A stretch of 64,000 bases of DNA from NCBI GenBank assembly GCA_963971305.1, contig OZ020317.1:11984001-12048000 (forward strand). Direction: 5' to 3'. Below, piece after piece: positions 37,860 to 50,073 of the stretch (its first letter is position 1; each line of letters opens with the position of its first letter). The stretch comes from Arcuatula senhousia (taxonomy: Eukaryota; Mollusca; Bivalvia; Mytilida; Mytilidae). Under the pieces are notes generated by a model. It was given only the letters and a program-made list of their open reading frames with translations. It was not told where the DNA came from and searched no databases. The translations under genes and the position numbers were made by a program.

Positions 37860-38350
37860 CAAAAAATGTTTAAAACACAAGGTTTGTTTTCCTATACTGC
37901 ACATGGTTAATTGATATCCTAGGTGCTGGATTTGGCTTCCATGTTCGAACAGTTTGGCTTTGAGTACTAATCATTCGATACTTTGGGTTTTTGACCTTCC
38001 TATTTTTTTTAAATGCTGATGATGAGAAGCTACTCCTTGAAATATTGATATACAGCATAACCATAACAGTATCCACTGGGTCGATACCCGCTGCTGGTGA
38101 ACAAAGGTTCCCGAGGAAAATCACAAGCCTGGTCGTCAGATCTAGACTTGTCTCAGACGAACTAACCATTACATTTCTCATATTTTTTTGTCATTTGAAA
38201 TTTCCAATTGTAAAACTCAAAATTGTTTAAAACATCAGGTTTCTTTCCTTGTACTGCACATGGTCGATATCCTAGGTGCTGGAATTGGCTTCCCTGTTCG
38301 AACCTCTTGGCTTTGAGTGCTTTCATTTATTCAATATTTGTATTTCGGAG
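37860..38350 (+). repeat. two direct copies of an unrecognised segment, spaced about 350 bp
   Basis: TACTGCACATGGTTAATTGATATCCTAGG (37898) recurs in slightly changed form at 38256 with TTGGCTTCC and TTCGAAC following. Between them are an open frame on the minus strand (37870-38181, 103 residues) and one on the plus strand (37991-38230), neither recognised. It is likely a decayed transposon fragment. Confidence 0.45.
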
Positions 38351-38469
38351 ATTGTTTCAGGTGTCTGACAACAGAAGACAAAATAAGGTAAGGTAAACTG
38401 CAGGCCTCATCTGTTTTGTTCTGAAGTATACAGCATTTCAAAGGGAATGATAGGATAAAACAAGAGTTT

Positions 38470-39040
38470 ACATTAAAGTATGTCTCGCCTGCTGGCACCA
38501 TCGGAATACTTTATTATTCGATTATTCATTTATAAATTCTCGACATTTTCCTGTGGGCCAACCAAAATGATTCTAGATATCAGAATCATTGAGAAACAGA
38601 CTTAACGTAAAATACTGAACACACACACAAACTATATTAACAGTCATTAGGGTAGAAATAAGGTCAAGGTCAGATGACATTGTGACGGACCCCAAAACCT
38701 CAATTTAATTCATTGATATCCTAAAGATCAGATGCCTTGCTATTATACTCTTTTAAAGAAATTTTTTTCCGCATAAGTCTTACACAGAGCTTTCCGGTCT
38801 GAAAAAAGACATAAGTTCACAAAGTCACTGGAGCATAAAGCCGGAGTCAAGGTAACACGGCATGGTGATAGTGGTATAGACCGTTACCTTAACTGTCTGT
38901 ACACCAAATTTCAGATGCCTAGCTATTTTCCTTTTCAAGAAATTAATTTTCCACAAAAGTCTTTTAAAAGAAATTTACGACGCCGCCGCCACCGGAAAGT
39001 ATATGTCTCGCCTTCCGCAACTATTCGTCGAAGGCAAGAC
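38470..39040 (-). repeat. inverted copy of the CTCGCC array family
   Basis: On the minus strand this reads GTCTTGCCTTCGACGAATAG, GGCGGCGGCGTCGTAAAT, then one and a half units with ACTTTTGTGGAAAAT, AGCTAGGCATCTGAAATTTG, CACCATGCCGTGTTACC and TCCAGTGACTTTGTGAAC, as in 26330-27560. Fewer units are present. Confidence 0.8.
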
Positions 39041-39077
39041 AAAAATGGTTTATCTATGTGTGTTCTTTAGTATTTTC

Positions 39078-41090
39078 ACAGGTAGTAATGTGTCATATAG
39101 TAAAATGTTTGGTAAAGGGTTTTTGTCATGGTTTAGTCAAGGGCGTCATGGTATGTACAAGGGAAATTTGCATAATGTCGTCTGCAAAAATGAAATCATT
39201 ATTTTTTCCTGACACAAAAGGCGTTTTCGGGCATTTCTAAGGGTAAGATATATTTATACTAAAATATGGTACATGTAAATGATGGAATATACTCGCTAAA
39301 TCATTCAGGAAAAAATAGTTTTGTTCAATTGATACAATAACATCATTTTATGTTTCAAGCATAAGTAAAGGCCAGATGTTGCTCAAAAACAATCATTCAC
39401 TGTTCATACAACCTTTTGACACATTTTTCAGCGTAATTAAACGCTTACAAAGCATATATCGCAAAAATACAAATTTTTACTTGTCATGGTTCATGGTTTA
39501 GTGTAGGGTGGTCATGGTTTGGTCAAGGGATATTTAAAAATGATATATGAGCTAATAATTTTGTTTTAAACCTTAAACTGGTCATATATATATATATATA
39601 TTATAGTACAATGTACCAAAATAATGCATACTACAAATATACATATCAACCGCTCCTGGAAAAAATTATAACAGAATAATTTGTATGCCATTCATAAGAC
39701 ATATGTTAGAGAAATCATGAGATAAAGATTATTATACCGAAATTGCCATATCAGGTTCCATATCATTTCGAGACTCCCATATTAGATGTAGGCATAAGCT
39801 GAGACAATAACATCGCTCGAGAAATGATATGGGATTTAATATGGAAACTCGAAGTCAAAATAGATACAAAGGTATACAGGAAAACACTGACTAGGCATTA
39901 GGTTTAATTCATGACTTTGCTTATTGCCGCTAATATATATACTAAAAATTCTTTACACCCTAAAAAAGTATTAAATGAAGAACATTCCATAACTTAAATG
40001 ATATTCACTACCAACTGAATTATTGCAAAGGGCATCAGATGAGTGCAGATGTTGGTTTCTCATTGGGCTTTGTTTGTCTTCCTTTACCGGATTTGACGCA
40101 CTGAATTGACTGTTGGTAAATCGACGGGTGTGCTATAGCAAGCAGGAACTGCTTACTCTTCCGGAGCACTTGAGTTCACTCTCGTTTCGACTGGAGTTCG
40201 CGTTGTTGATTGACATTCAGTTATTTTGTGTTTCCATATTTTACATGTTGTCTGTTTTTGTCCCGTTCCTGTTGGTGTTTACTGGTTTTGTCTCTGCCCT
40301 TTCGGACTTTTGACATTTAGACACCCCATAGGTACCTCTGTTTCTTGCATATCTCAGGGATTATGTTGCTTCATCCATAATAATATTATTCAGTGCAACA
40401 GCAATGTTTATAGTATAAGAGAAAGGTTTGCTTAATCCATAATATATATATTTTTTATATTGTCATACAGGAGTAGCTTGTACTGTTTTAGAAGCTTATA
40501 CAATGATAACCATATTCATATTTAATTGTTCAATGGTAATCATGATGGTTAGTATATGTTGTTGACTTAGTGACGGTCTAGAGCAGAAGTTAAAATGATA
40601 TAAATAATATATATAAAAAAATATATCTTTTATATGCTATTACTGAAGGTAACGATTTATAAATTCCAAGAAACGAGCCAATGATTTTTTCGGGGGTTAA
40701 AGATGCGTATTAAGAAACACTAAAACACAGTTTGTCGTCAAACACAATAAAACAGCAGAAAAAACCTAATATTTTGTCCGATCTCCTAACTTAAGAAAAT
40801 GTGATAAACCATGACATAATGGTATAAACCATGACAATTTTCTGATCCCTTTACCAAACCATGACAAAAATTTGGTTAATAAGCACAACTAAGCAGATTT
40901 AAAGTTAACACAGTAAACCTTTATCGTCATGTTCAATTCCTTTCAGCTCTCCACACGATTTGATACTAAAATAAAGGTATTTTTACATATTTTAGAAAAA
41001 AATCCCTTGTACAAACCATGACCTCCCTTTACCATACCATGACCAAATCCTTTACCAAACATTATACGATATGACACATTACTACCTGTA
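39078..41090. mobile_element. 2.0-kb foldback element with TCATGGTTT repeats
   Basis: ACAGGTAGTAATGTGTCATA at the left is inverted at the right (ATATGACACATTACTACCTG). The inverted similarity continues inward through TTTGGTAAAGGGTTT, GTCATGGT and TACAAGGGA. ATTTTC lies on both sides (39072-39077 and 41091-41096). Inside is a nested retroelement fragment (40020-40345) plus further GGTCATGGTTTGGTCAAGG units near 39500 and their inversions near 40810-40870. No transposase. Confidence 0.75.
40020..40345 (+). repeat. dispersed retroelement 3'-end copy, nested
   Basis: CATCAGATGAGTGCAGATGT, TTACCGGATTTGACGCACTG, TGCTATAGCAAGCAGGAACT and CGGAGCACTTGAGTTCACTC match 54116-54430 in inverted orientation. 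The two open frames here are translations of this repeat. It lies within the 39078-41090 foldback element. Confidence 0.8.
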
Positions 41091-42239
41091 ATTTTCTGTG
41101 ACATATAGGCATTTGTAAAGGCTGTTACAGTTATTGCAGACTTGCTTTAGATGCAACAAAAATCATGCCTTCTATATATATATTATGGTGGCATCATTTT
41201 CAATGTTTTTGCGTTAATTGTTTTCTTGCCAAGAACTCTATCTTAATAGAGGGGGTTGCACCGATCTTAATTGGCGTTGCTGAATGACAAGATGTTATGT
41301 GGGTGTAGCTGATATTATGAAATTTTGTTGTTTGTGTGTATTTAGTTGTTTAGTGTAGATGTCTATTGCAGTTGTATTGTGTATATTGCTGGTAAATGTT
41401 TAGTTGTGTTGTGTATGTGACTGTTTGCATTTGTGTTGTTTATGGCCGATTGCAATTAAGTTGTGTTGTGTACGGTGTCGTCTGATTTTTAAGCTTTTGA
41501 CATTCGAATGCCATATTCTTCAATCATTTTTGGATGCTTATTTGTACACGAATCTAATTTTAACAACTGCCCCTTATAAAACAAATATATTATGCTTTCA
41601 ATTAGTATTTTATATTGTACCATTAATATTCATTTGATTAGAGAATTCTGCAATATGTGAAACAATATTTTGAACCAAAACAAACTTTTAAACAATCAAA
41701 ACAGCAATTCACAAAAGTGTTACTGCTATCCCAAATATAGACGCACCAAACGAAGAAAGTTTCGCGGATCATGTACGCCTGTCCAGGAACGTTTCCGTTT
41801 ATCTTGGTTTCTATGGTTATATCCTCGTGTAACCACTGATATCACAGCGATTGATATCTTCCTATTTGTCATATTTCTATCCACTTTCTTAATTTTTTGA
41901 AGCTCAAAAAACAGAAATAGAATTCTCTTCCTCTGATTTAGAAAATAAATCTTTGGTTTACATCTGCATGAAGTCAGCAAGTTGCACTCAACTTTCTCAG
42001 CCATCCAGTTATAACGGTGACTGACTTCCTAGAAATGAAATAAATAATGAAATAAATATTCTTTAAGATACCATAAAGGGTAGAAACTTAACTAATTAGT
42101 ATGACAGAAGGTTGATTAATTGCTGGAAAACACACACTATTCTCGTATCATGAACTATAAAAGCAGGCTAATGAAGTGTCGAGGAACTAATTTCCGCGTT
42201 GTCGGTAATACTTCAGAGACGGAGAAATCGAGGGGAAAC

Positions 42240-42350
42240 CATTATTGGGGGGTTGGACAGGGGGTAGCTTTCTCCCTTCTCCCGCCCCTTTTTCTCCCTT
42301 CTCCCGCCCCTCTTTTCCATTCTCCCGCCCCCCCTCTCCCGTGCTCCTAA
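42240..42350 (+). repeat. CTCCCTTCTCCCGCCCC microsatellite
   Basis: Pyrimidine-rich tandem of TTCTCCCGCCCCTYTTTCTC units. It produces a short Pro/Ser/Leu open frame with no biological meaning. Confidence 0.8.
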
Positions 42351-43160
42351 AGTCCTGTCCAGGCCCTCATTAGTCTGTTAGATATATAGAAACTAATTTT
42401 TTTGTTTTGTTTTAACGAATTTCAACTTGATTATCTTCAATATTTCTTTGAAATATAGAAAATATTAAAGTTTTGTTTTATTCCTAAGACGTCCTGGGAG
42501 TTTTTCAACATTTTCCGTGTTATAGTTGTGTTAACTGTTAGTAACAGCGAGGGTTTTTAAAAGAGTCCCTCTACGTTGTTTTTTCTTGTAGCATTTGCGT
42601 CTAATGACCTCTTTTGTGAACTTAAATGAACTTTAAACGCTCTGATTTTTACTGTGCTTTATTTTTTGTGCTTTGTTCATGATTATTAATAGAGAAAGGT
42701 TAGGTTAATAAAAAAAACAACTACATTTGTAGTTTTAACCCGCCACGTTTTATATGGCTTGCTCCTGTCCTGAGCCAAGACTTTTAGTTGTTCTTGTCCA
42801 TTTCATGTTAATTGTTCTATGCTAAAGAATGAGTCTTTTGCTGATGATTTAGGGATTGGTATAGAATATTATGTATTATGTTTTTATCTTGGACCAAGGC
42901 AAGACAGCGAACAGTGAGCGATAAAGACCACACCTCATTACCCGGTATCGTCTATATTCTTCCGGTAAAAAGAGATTGTCATAAACTCCTTTATTACCTG
43001 ACCGGTAAAATAAATCGGCTTGAATTAGATGCATATTGGTAAGGGAGCAACTAGTTTTGGAAATCGAGCCTTGATTTCTTGGCGTGCTTGTGCGCGCAAT
43101 TTTTTTTATTTCTAAAGCAACTATATATTTTTTAACCAAAAATACCACCCTGCCTTTTTT

Positions 43161-44275
43161 GCTCACCATGCCAAAGGCCATGTGAGCTTATGCCATCACT
43201 ATGCGTCCGTCGTCGTCCGTCGTCCGTCATCCGTCGTCTGTCGTCGTCCGTCGTCCGTTAACAATTTAAAAAATCTTCTCCTCTGAAACCAGATAAAAAA
43301 ACATGGCTGCTGTTACTAAAAATAGAACATAGGGTAAAACCACTTAAAATGGTTTATTACTCAGCAACCATAACAGATAGAAAAAAATCCGAAGGATGGT
43401 AGGCTCTTCAAATTCAATAGCTCTACAAAAGTCTCCATTGGGTCGAAGTTGTCAGAGGAACCCTAATAGGGTTATGGCCATTTTAAGGTGAAAAATAGCC
43501 TTTTTTCATGTTTTTGCCCTATAGAATGAAAACTTTTGCAGAAAGAGAAAAGCTCTGGCTTGCTTAAATATTCAGCTCATTTAGTTCTACAAAAGTCTCC
43601 ATAGGGCCGAAGTTGTCAGATGACCCTTTACAGGGGTTACAGTCCCTTAAAGGTGAAAATAGTGTTTTTGGCCTTAAGAATGGAAACTATTGCAGATAAA
43701 GAAAAGCTGTTGCTTTCTTAGATGTTCAGCTTATTTAACTCTACAAAAGTCTTCATAGGATCGAAGTTGTCAGATGGCCCCTTATAGGGGTTACAGCACT
43801 TTAAAAGCAAAACATAGTGTTTTTGGCCTATAGAATGAAAACTATTTCAGATAGAGAAAAGCTGTTGTCTGCTTAAATGTTCAGCTTATTTAGCTCTACA
43901 AAAGTGTCCATAGGGTCGAAGTTGTCAGATGACCCCTTATAGGGATTACAGCCCCTAGATAAACATTTTTTCATGTCACAGTTTTGGCTTATATAATGAA
44001 AACTATAGCAGATAAAGAAAAGGGGTCCCTTGCTTAAATGTTCAGTTCATTAAGTTCTTAACAAAACTCACTATAGAGTCAAAGTGTTCTGACGGCCCTT
44101 AAAAATAACATTTTGCACGTTTTTGGCCTACAGAATGAAAACTATTGCTGAAAGAGATAAGCTGTTGCTTGCTTAAATGTTCAGCTTATTCAGCTCTATA
44201 CAAAGTTCTTCATAGGGTTGACATCAAGACCAGGTGAGCGATTCAGGCTCCTTGGAGCCTCTTTGTTTTACTCAA
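43161..44275 (+). repeat. tandem array, unit about 150 bp, six copies, with GTCC/GTCGTCC leader
   Basis: A hairpin-forming head (GCTCACCATGCC ... GGCCATGTGAGC) leads into CGTCCGTCGTCGTCCGTC, then units near 43420, 43580, 43735, 43895, 44040 and 44190 with CTCTACAAAAGTCTCCAT, GGTCGAAGTTGTCAGATGAC, TTTTTGGCCTATAGAATG and AAAGAGAAAAGCTGTTGCT. It ends with CCAGGTGAGCGATTCAGGC and CTTGGAGCC. The same layout as the other arrays suggests one class of non-autonomous element. Confidence 0.8.
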
Positions 44276-47200
44276 AGCACTGTCCTGCCTTTTTATTTCT
44301 GGATTTTTGCCATCCTGCCTTTTTATTTCAAATTACACCATACCCCCCCCCCCCCCCATAAAAATCAAATGGTCGCTCCCTAAACATGATTTATAACTTT
44401 CACTTCTCTTAGAACAGATTTTCTTATTAGTCATAATGTTTTTTAGGTGGTTTATTGACCGATCGTGATGAATTGCTAGTGCGATTGAATTTTATTTATT
44501 AACCAATGTCTTATATATAGTCATATGTTGCTTTCCGGGGACTGTTATATTACTTTATGATACATGTACTTCTAAATATCATATGATGAAAATGTATCAA
44601 TACCGGAACATCAAGAAGAGCGATGTCAGCTTTCGATTGGCGTTGTTTTATTCTGCATATTAAATAAACATTATCTGTACTATTTTAAAAGGAACCCATC
44701 GGTAACTGGTTACAGTCCGTTTTCCACCGTTAAAAAATTATCTGCCCTATTTTTTCGCTCTCCTGTAAAAAGGTTAAAAATAGTACCTTAAAAATACATG
44801 ACGCTAAGGTGAGATGCACTCTTATACAATATGCGATTAAAAATCAGGTGTTGGAATAAGCGACTTGTAATTTAAAAGGTAAGGTCTAGACATATTTCTG
44901 CCTCTATGAATACAATCTAAATCACCATACCTAATGATACAGATTCATATTTTTAACACAAACACCTCGTTAAGGCCAAGCGGAACTGGTACTCTGTTTT
45001 TGTTAAAAAATTCCTGTGTATTTATTTCCATGGGTGCCACCTACACATTCGCTTTAGTAATTGCAAATACAAAAAGACACCGAATCTTCTAATTGGAAAA
45101 ATTCTATGCACACGGGCAAAAAAGTGTAACACTTTTGAATAGCCCGTAGTCAAGTAATTTAAGGGGAATTAATGTTATATTTGACCAAGTACAAGTGGTG
45201 TGTTTGATAGGTTTTTATAGAGATGTAACATTGCGCAAAAGAAATAACAGATATATAATTTACATAATTTTGAAATGCAGACTTACTACCTCCATCTAAA
45301 TTCTAATTCATGTATCGTTTATCTTTTAATTTTAACATTTGGATAGGAAAACTTTTGTTGCAGACAGTGAGGCAGATCCAGAATTGATTCACAGCAGAAA
45401 GGGGGGGGGTACCGCTTCCACCGTATAGTCTTTTGAGGAAAGGAGGAGGGTTTATGGTCAATTTCGCAAAAACCTTGCGCGAAAGTAACAAACTTATTCA
45501 ATGGAAAGGAGATTCAAAACCCCGATCACCCCCCCCCCCTCTGGATCCGACATTGCCATGATAAAATATATTGTTCAGATTTAAATTTGCGCGACTGTTT
45601 TCCATGATATTATGAAGATGTTGAGGCTAATACAAACGACCAATGTTAATCTTGAAAAGGAAACTTGTCAATTGCATGGAAGTTTTGAAATGACTTTGAA
45701 AAGGGGGAGGCGTGGAATATACAAAAGCCGTCAAATTTGTACAGTTTCTATACATTAAAACGAATTAACTTATTTATAACATTACTATACAAGATGCATA
45801 ACAATACATTTTGAAACAAAGAACAAAACCTATAATTATTTGAATCCAATTCATTCATACATGTATTTTATATAAACAGTTTGTGTTGCTACTCAAGCGA
45901 TACACATTGTTTTTGTTTTCTTAACGGGTACTTATCACTCAATTTGTTTATCAATCTTATATAAGACCGGTTCTCTATATTAATTTGGATAAGTGATCAA
46001 AGATCAACAAAACACAAGATTGGTCGTTATTCAATGTCTGTGTATTTAAGTAGGTCAAATCCTCGCAACTCAAAATAAATTAAATATCCGTTTGATTCTT
46101 TAAATGAAAATTTGTTTTATTTTTTAAATTTTCATACAAATTAAATGAAACTATTTTTTTATAAAATATTTTAGTGAATTGATAGCATTTTTCTTTTGTT
46201 ATTTATCGCAATGTCAAGGACGGGTGTGTTCGTTGGGTAAATAGTTATAACACAGGCACTAAAAAAGAACCAACTTTAGAATTACGTATCTCTGTAAATG
46301 TTTGAGGTGCCACCTTGACTGTAGCATCAATTTATAGGAAAATATTTACTGTGTAACTGGAATTTTTTGTAGATTTTTCCTGTCACGGGCAAAAAAGTGT
46401 AACAGTAAATAACAACACCCCCCATTTGACACAAAAGTTAAAATATTTGTAAACGTAAAACATTTTCGGTCGTAATATTTTGTATGTAAGTTAAGAAATA
46501 AATGTTTAATCCGTATTTAAGAACAATTTTGTCAAAACGTGTCGTTTAATAACTTTTTAAAGGTCTTGACAACAGCGTAAACAACTCAATAGCACTTTTC
46601 TACCTCGTTTGATAGAAGAGTTAAATTCTTTTGTTCTCTTTTCGGTGGAAATCGGACTGGTTAAAGACTGACAAACTAATGCTTTGCTCAATATTCAGGG
46701 CCATGTATCAACAAATTAACATTTTAAACCATCACGTTTTTCATATGTTTTATATAAAACTCAAGTCTCATCAAGTGAAACATTTTGACTTTCTTGGAAA
46801 CCTTGCTCTGTTAACATTTCAACCAGAAGAACAAGACTGATCAAAATTGTATATCAATTTTGTTTAGGTGAGTCACTTACATGAGTTTCACATGTTCCAG
46901 TTCATGGCAGCTGTACCCTACCATATCCATTATCTATTACATGAGTTTCGTTTGGTTTGGTTAAAATTTAGATAGGTTTAAAGAATATTTTCAGTCGTTT
47001 TCTTTTATTTGAATTAAATAATTGTTACATTAAATTAAATAATTATAGTTACATTGCACGAACTTTTACGTATGTATGAAGTCAACCAAATAGGAATGAA
47101 TTAATTTTAGTATGATCGACAACGTTTTTTCGTCTCTAAAACACTGGACTTGAACTAGAACTAGTGTTTAAAAATCAATATGACTGATTTACCAATGTGT

Positions 47201-48100
47201 TCCTTGCTAATCTAAAGTAACAGTTTCCCATTTATCATAATTATAGGACAGACAAAATGACAACTTAAAATTGGTGACAAATAGAAAATTACCACGATCA
47301 TATTACAACTTATTCTGCGTATAGATAGAAGAGCATCTTATTGCCTTTAAACGAAGCCTTAATTGCTGAGACATAAAAGAAAAAACAACAAAATTATTGA
47401 TCAGGGAAGAATTAATTTCAACTGGTCAATCTCCGAAACTATAAATCTAGTAACTATGCTATGCTTTGTTTCGGAGATTGTTTCAAGTGTCTGACATGAG
47501 AACATCAACGAGGTACCTCACTCAGTTTAATAATTTTACCAAATGATACACGGTATGAGTTCACGGCAAAGAATTAAACTGATCGGGAGTTCATGTTAAG
47601 TTGGTTTTGGCTAAAATTGGTGACAAATAGATTTTATATGAACGTATGACAATTGATTCTAAGGAGAGAAAGAACAAAATCGTTTTGCGTCAAAATTGCT
47701 GAGACACAAACGCAACAGCAAACTTATTGAAAGGATTAATTTCAAATGGCCAATCTCCGAAATATAAATTATGAAGGTGTCTCTTGGCTATAAGAGTTCT
47801 ACTATAGATTTAATTCATTGTTGGCACATTGTTAGACCTTAAAGTATAGATAAAACATATTAAATAAAAGAGGCGTCACCGTTCATTTCAGAGCACTTTC
47901 GGCTTTCTTAGAGTAGCAAAGTTTCAATATTTTGATATAGAATATATAGGGAGAAAACCTATAGAAGCACTTTAACAAAAAATTCCTACTATAAAGTAAG
48001 CTCAAAATTTGAAGGAAAGTTCCTTTTCTAAAGCTTTTTTAAAATTATCTGAAAAAAAATAGGTCACCGATCATATTTTAAAGATATTCATGAAAATTGA
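44276..48100. other. intergenic stretch without recognised genes
   Basis: Mostly AT-rich unique-looking sequence. Seen in it: C-tracts at 44345 and 45525, two distant occurrences of CACGGGCAAAAAAGTGTAAC (45112 and 46384), and a copy of the dispersed tail repeat at 47190-47450. Open frames are short and unconvincing. Confidence 0.5.
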
Positions 48101-48104
48101 ATTA

Positions 48105-48310
48105 AGATCATCTTCGTCCCAGATGGGCCATAAAGCGCTAGCTGCAACAAGTTGCCGCCATCTACCCTCTGTCTTTTGCAAGAAACTTTGATTGCCCCCA
48201 GGAGTAGTCCATGTCTTGTAGTTCAAATATAAGAATTTTTCTTCAGGTTGTGCGTGGTTTACCTCTCTTCCTATTTCAAGGTGGTGTTCACAGAAGGACA
48301 GTCTTAGTTA
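48105..48310 (-). pseudogene. possible non-LTR retrotransposon C-terminal fragment
   Basis: The minus-strand translation contains TEGRWRQLVAASAL and WDEDDL, which resembles the C-terminal end of some animal non-LTR reverse transcriptases. The match is short and no catalytic motif is visible. A plus-strand open frame at 48360-48749 next to it is unrecognised. Confidence 0.3.
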
Positions 48311-48829
48311 TTCTTTCGTGTGGAATTTTCATTACAAGCTCTAGTCATCTCATTTTCATTTGCTAGATCTCAGTTGCAATGTTCTTACTTTGCTTTTCTG
48401 GTGCAATTCATTGTTTGTCATCTTCATCGGCCAGAATATGCGATTTGGAATGGTGGTATTAAAAATGGAGCATCCTTTCTCTAGTGCTTTCAGCGATCTA
48501 AAATCAAATACAAAGATAAATGCAGTTGTTGTAGAGATGTTTCAGATGAACGGGAAAAGTCTGTCTTCTGTTGATATTATGGTCATCATTGTCTTAAGTT
48601 TCGTAATGGTTTTTGTCTTGCCAAGGACTGTATCTTGCGCGAGGTGCACCGGATGGTCATTTGACTTCGATATTAAGATTTCCGGACATGAAGAAAAGGG
48701 TAATGGAGTTTTCGTTTCGCAACTGATCACTACAATTCCAGTGCCTTAGAAATTATGCCGTGATTTCCTTAATAAAGTGTAATCGTTGAGTTCATTTCAA
48801 CAAACCTGTTGTGTTATGTGTAACTACCG

Positions 48830-49160
48830 GACCCAAAGATCGCAATGGAAGAGGGAGGTTTGGCGCGCCTTAAAACCTGGTTTAACCCACCATTTCTTTT
48901 GAAATGCCTGTACCAAGTCAGGACCATTGCGGTATTCAATTTTCCCGGTATGTCTTCCTTGTTTTGTCTCCTCTTATGGACATTTGAGATTGATTCTCCA
49001 AGTTTGGTAATTTTGTTATTACCTTTATTCACTTTATATTCGATGTTAGTTGGCGTTGCTGATTGCTGGTCAGTTGTTTGGTGTGTGTGACTGATTACAG
49101 TTATTTTGTGTGTCTGACAGGCTGAAATCAGTTGTATTGCTGAATATAGTTTAGTTCTTT
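48830..49160 (+). repeat. dispersed repeat with CCTGTACCAAGTCAGGAC
   Basis: GATCGCAATGGAAGAGGGAG, AACCCACCATTTCTTTTGAA and CCTGTACCAAGTCAGGACC match inverted copies at 60150-60360 and 61975-62190. The downstream GTTAGTTGGCGTTGCTGA segment also resembles 41255-41290. Copies in opposite orientation flank the PolB element but lie outside its 6-bp duplication. Confidence 0.75.
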
Positions 49161-50067
49161 TGCGTGCAAAAAAAACCCTTTTTTTTTTACTCAACACCAG
49201 TCGAATATAATTACAACATAAAATAGATATTTCATTATAGTTATTCCAAACATGGAAAAAAACCTATTTTAAATTTTCAAATGTCTTTTCGTGTATTTTC
49301 ATCACTTTTATCATCTGTCTCTATAATTTTCCCCCAAGAAATCTAATCTACGATAAAATTTCACTACTGTGATTACTTTGATGTTTTTTTGTCAAACGTT
49401 CTTTCTTTGAAATCATATTTTATTTATTATTTCAAAAGAGCAACATGACCATCATGATATATTTGAAGACGTGAAAACGGTGAAGAAACTAAATATTTTC
49501 AATTTAGTAATTTATAATGAAACCTTTACGTTATTTGGATAATTTTTTTTTCATCTGTCGCACGTCCAAGAGCTTTATAATTGTTCTTAAGATACGATTA
49601 CAATACCAAAATAATTTTAATATTAGTCTCCATCAAACGCTCATTCTTTGAAATAATATTTCATATTCGATTCCAATAGATCAACATGACCATCCTTATG
49701 TGTTTGAGCAGACGATTTTTGCCTTGTCCAGTACTATCCTGTCAGACATTTTTAAATTACAGACGACAGCGCGTGGTTGTCTTTAAAGGTGTAATTTCAA
49801 AGAATCCCATTAACAACGAATAGAAGTTCTAGGGAAAATTTCAAAGCACCAATAACGCACCATCTCTAATGCTAAGTTATACATACATGCATACTTATAG
49901 ACAAAAGCAACTGTTTGTCCGTTTTCTCTTCAATATCCTTGTATTTTTTTCTTTATGAGTAACATGCACCCACTAAAACTAATCGCGGTTCATAAGCAAG
50001 ATTTGTCGTTCTTTTGAAATGACTTGACAGTTTGATTATTTTTCAATATTTATTATTTGTTTGATGT

Positions 50068-50073
50068 GTTAAT
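50068..50073. other. left 6-bp target-site duplication GTTAAT
   Basis: GTTAAT is directly followed by AGTAGTATACC, the left terminus. The identical hexamer follows the right terminus at 59475-59480. Confidence 0.9.

Noticed and set aside
37870..38181. 103-residue minus-strand coding exon
   Set aside because: It spans a boundary between two direct repeat copies, has no recognisable domain, and opposite-strand frames are equally open.
48360..48749. 129-residue protein with hydrophobic stretches
   Set aside because: No domain, no neighbouring exons, and part of it (CTTGCCAAGGACTGTATCTT) recurs in decayed form near 41230, so it is probably repeat-derived. It is not listed as a gene.
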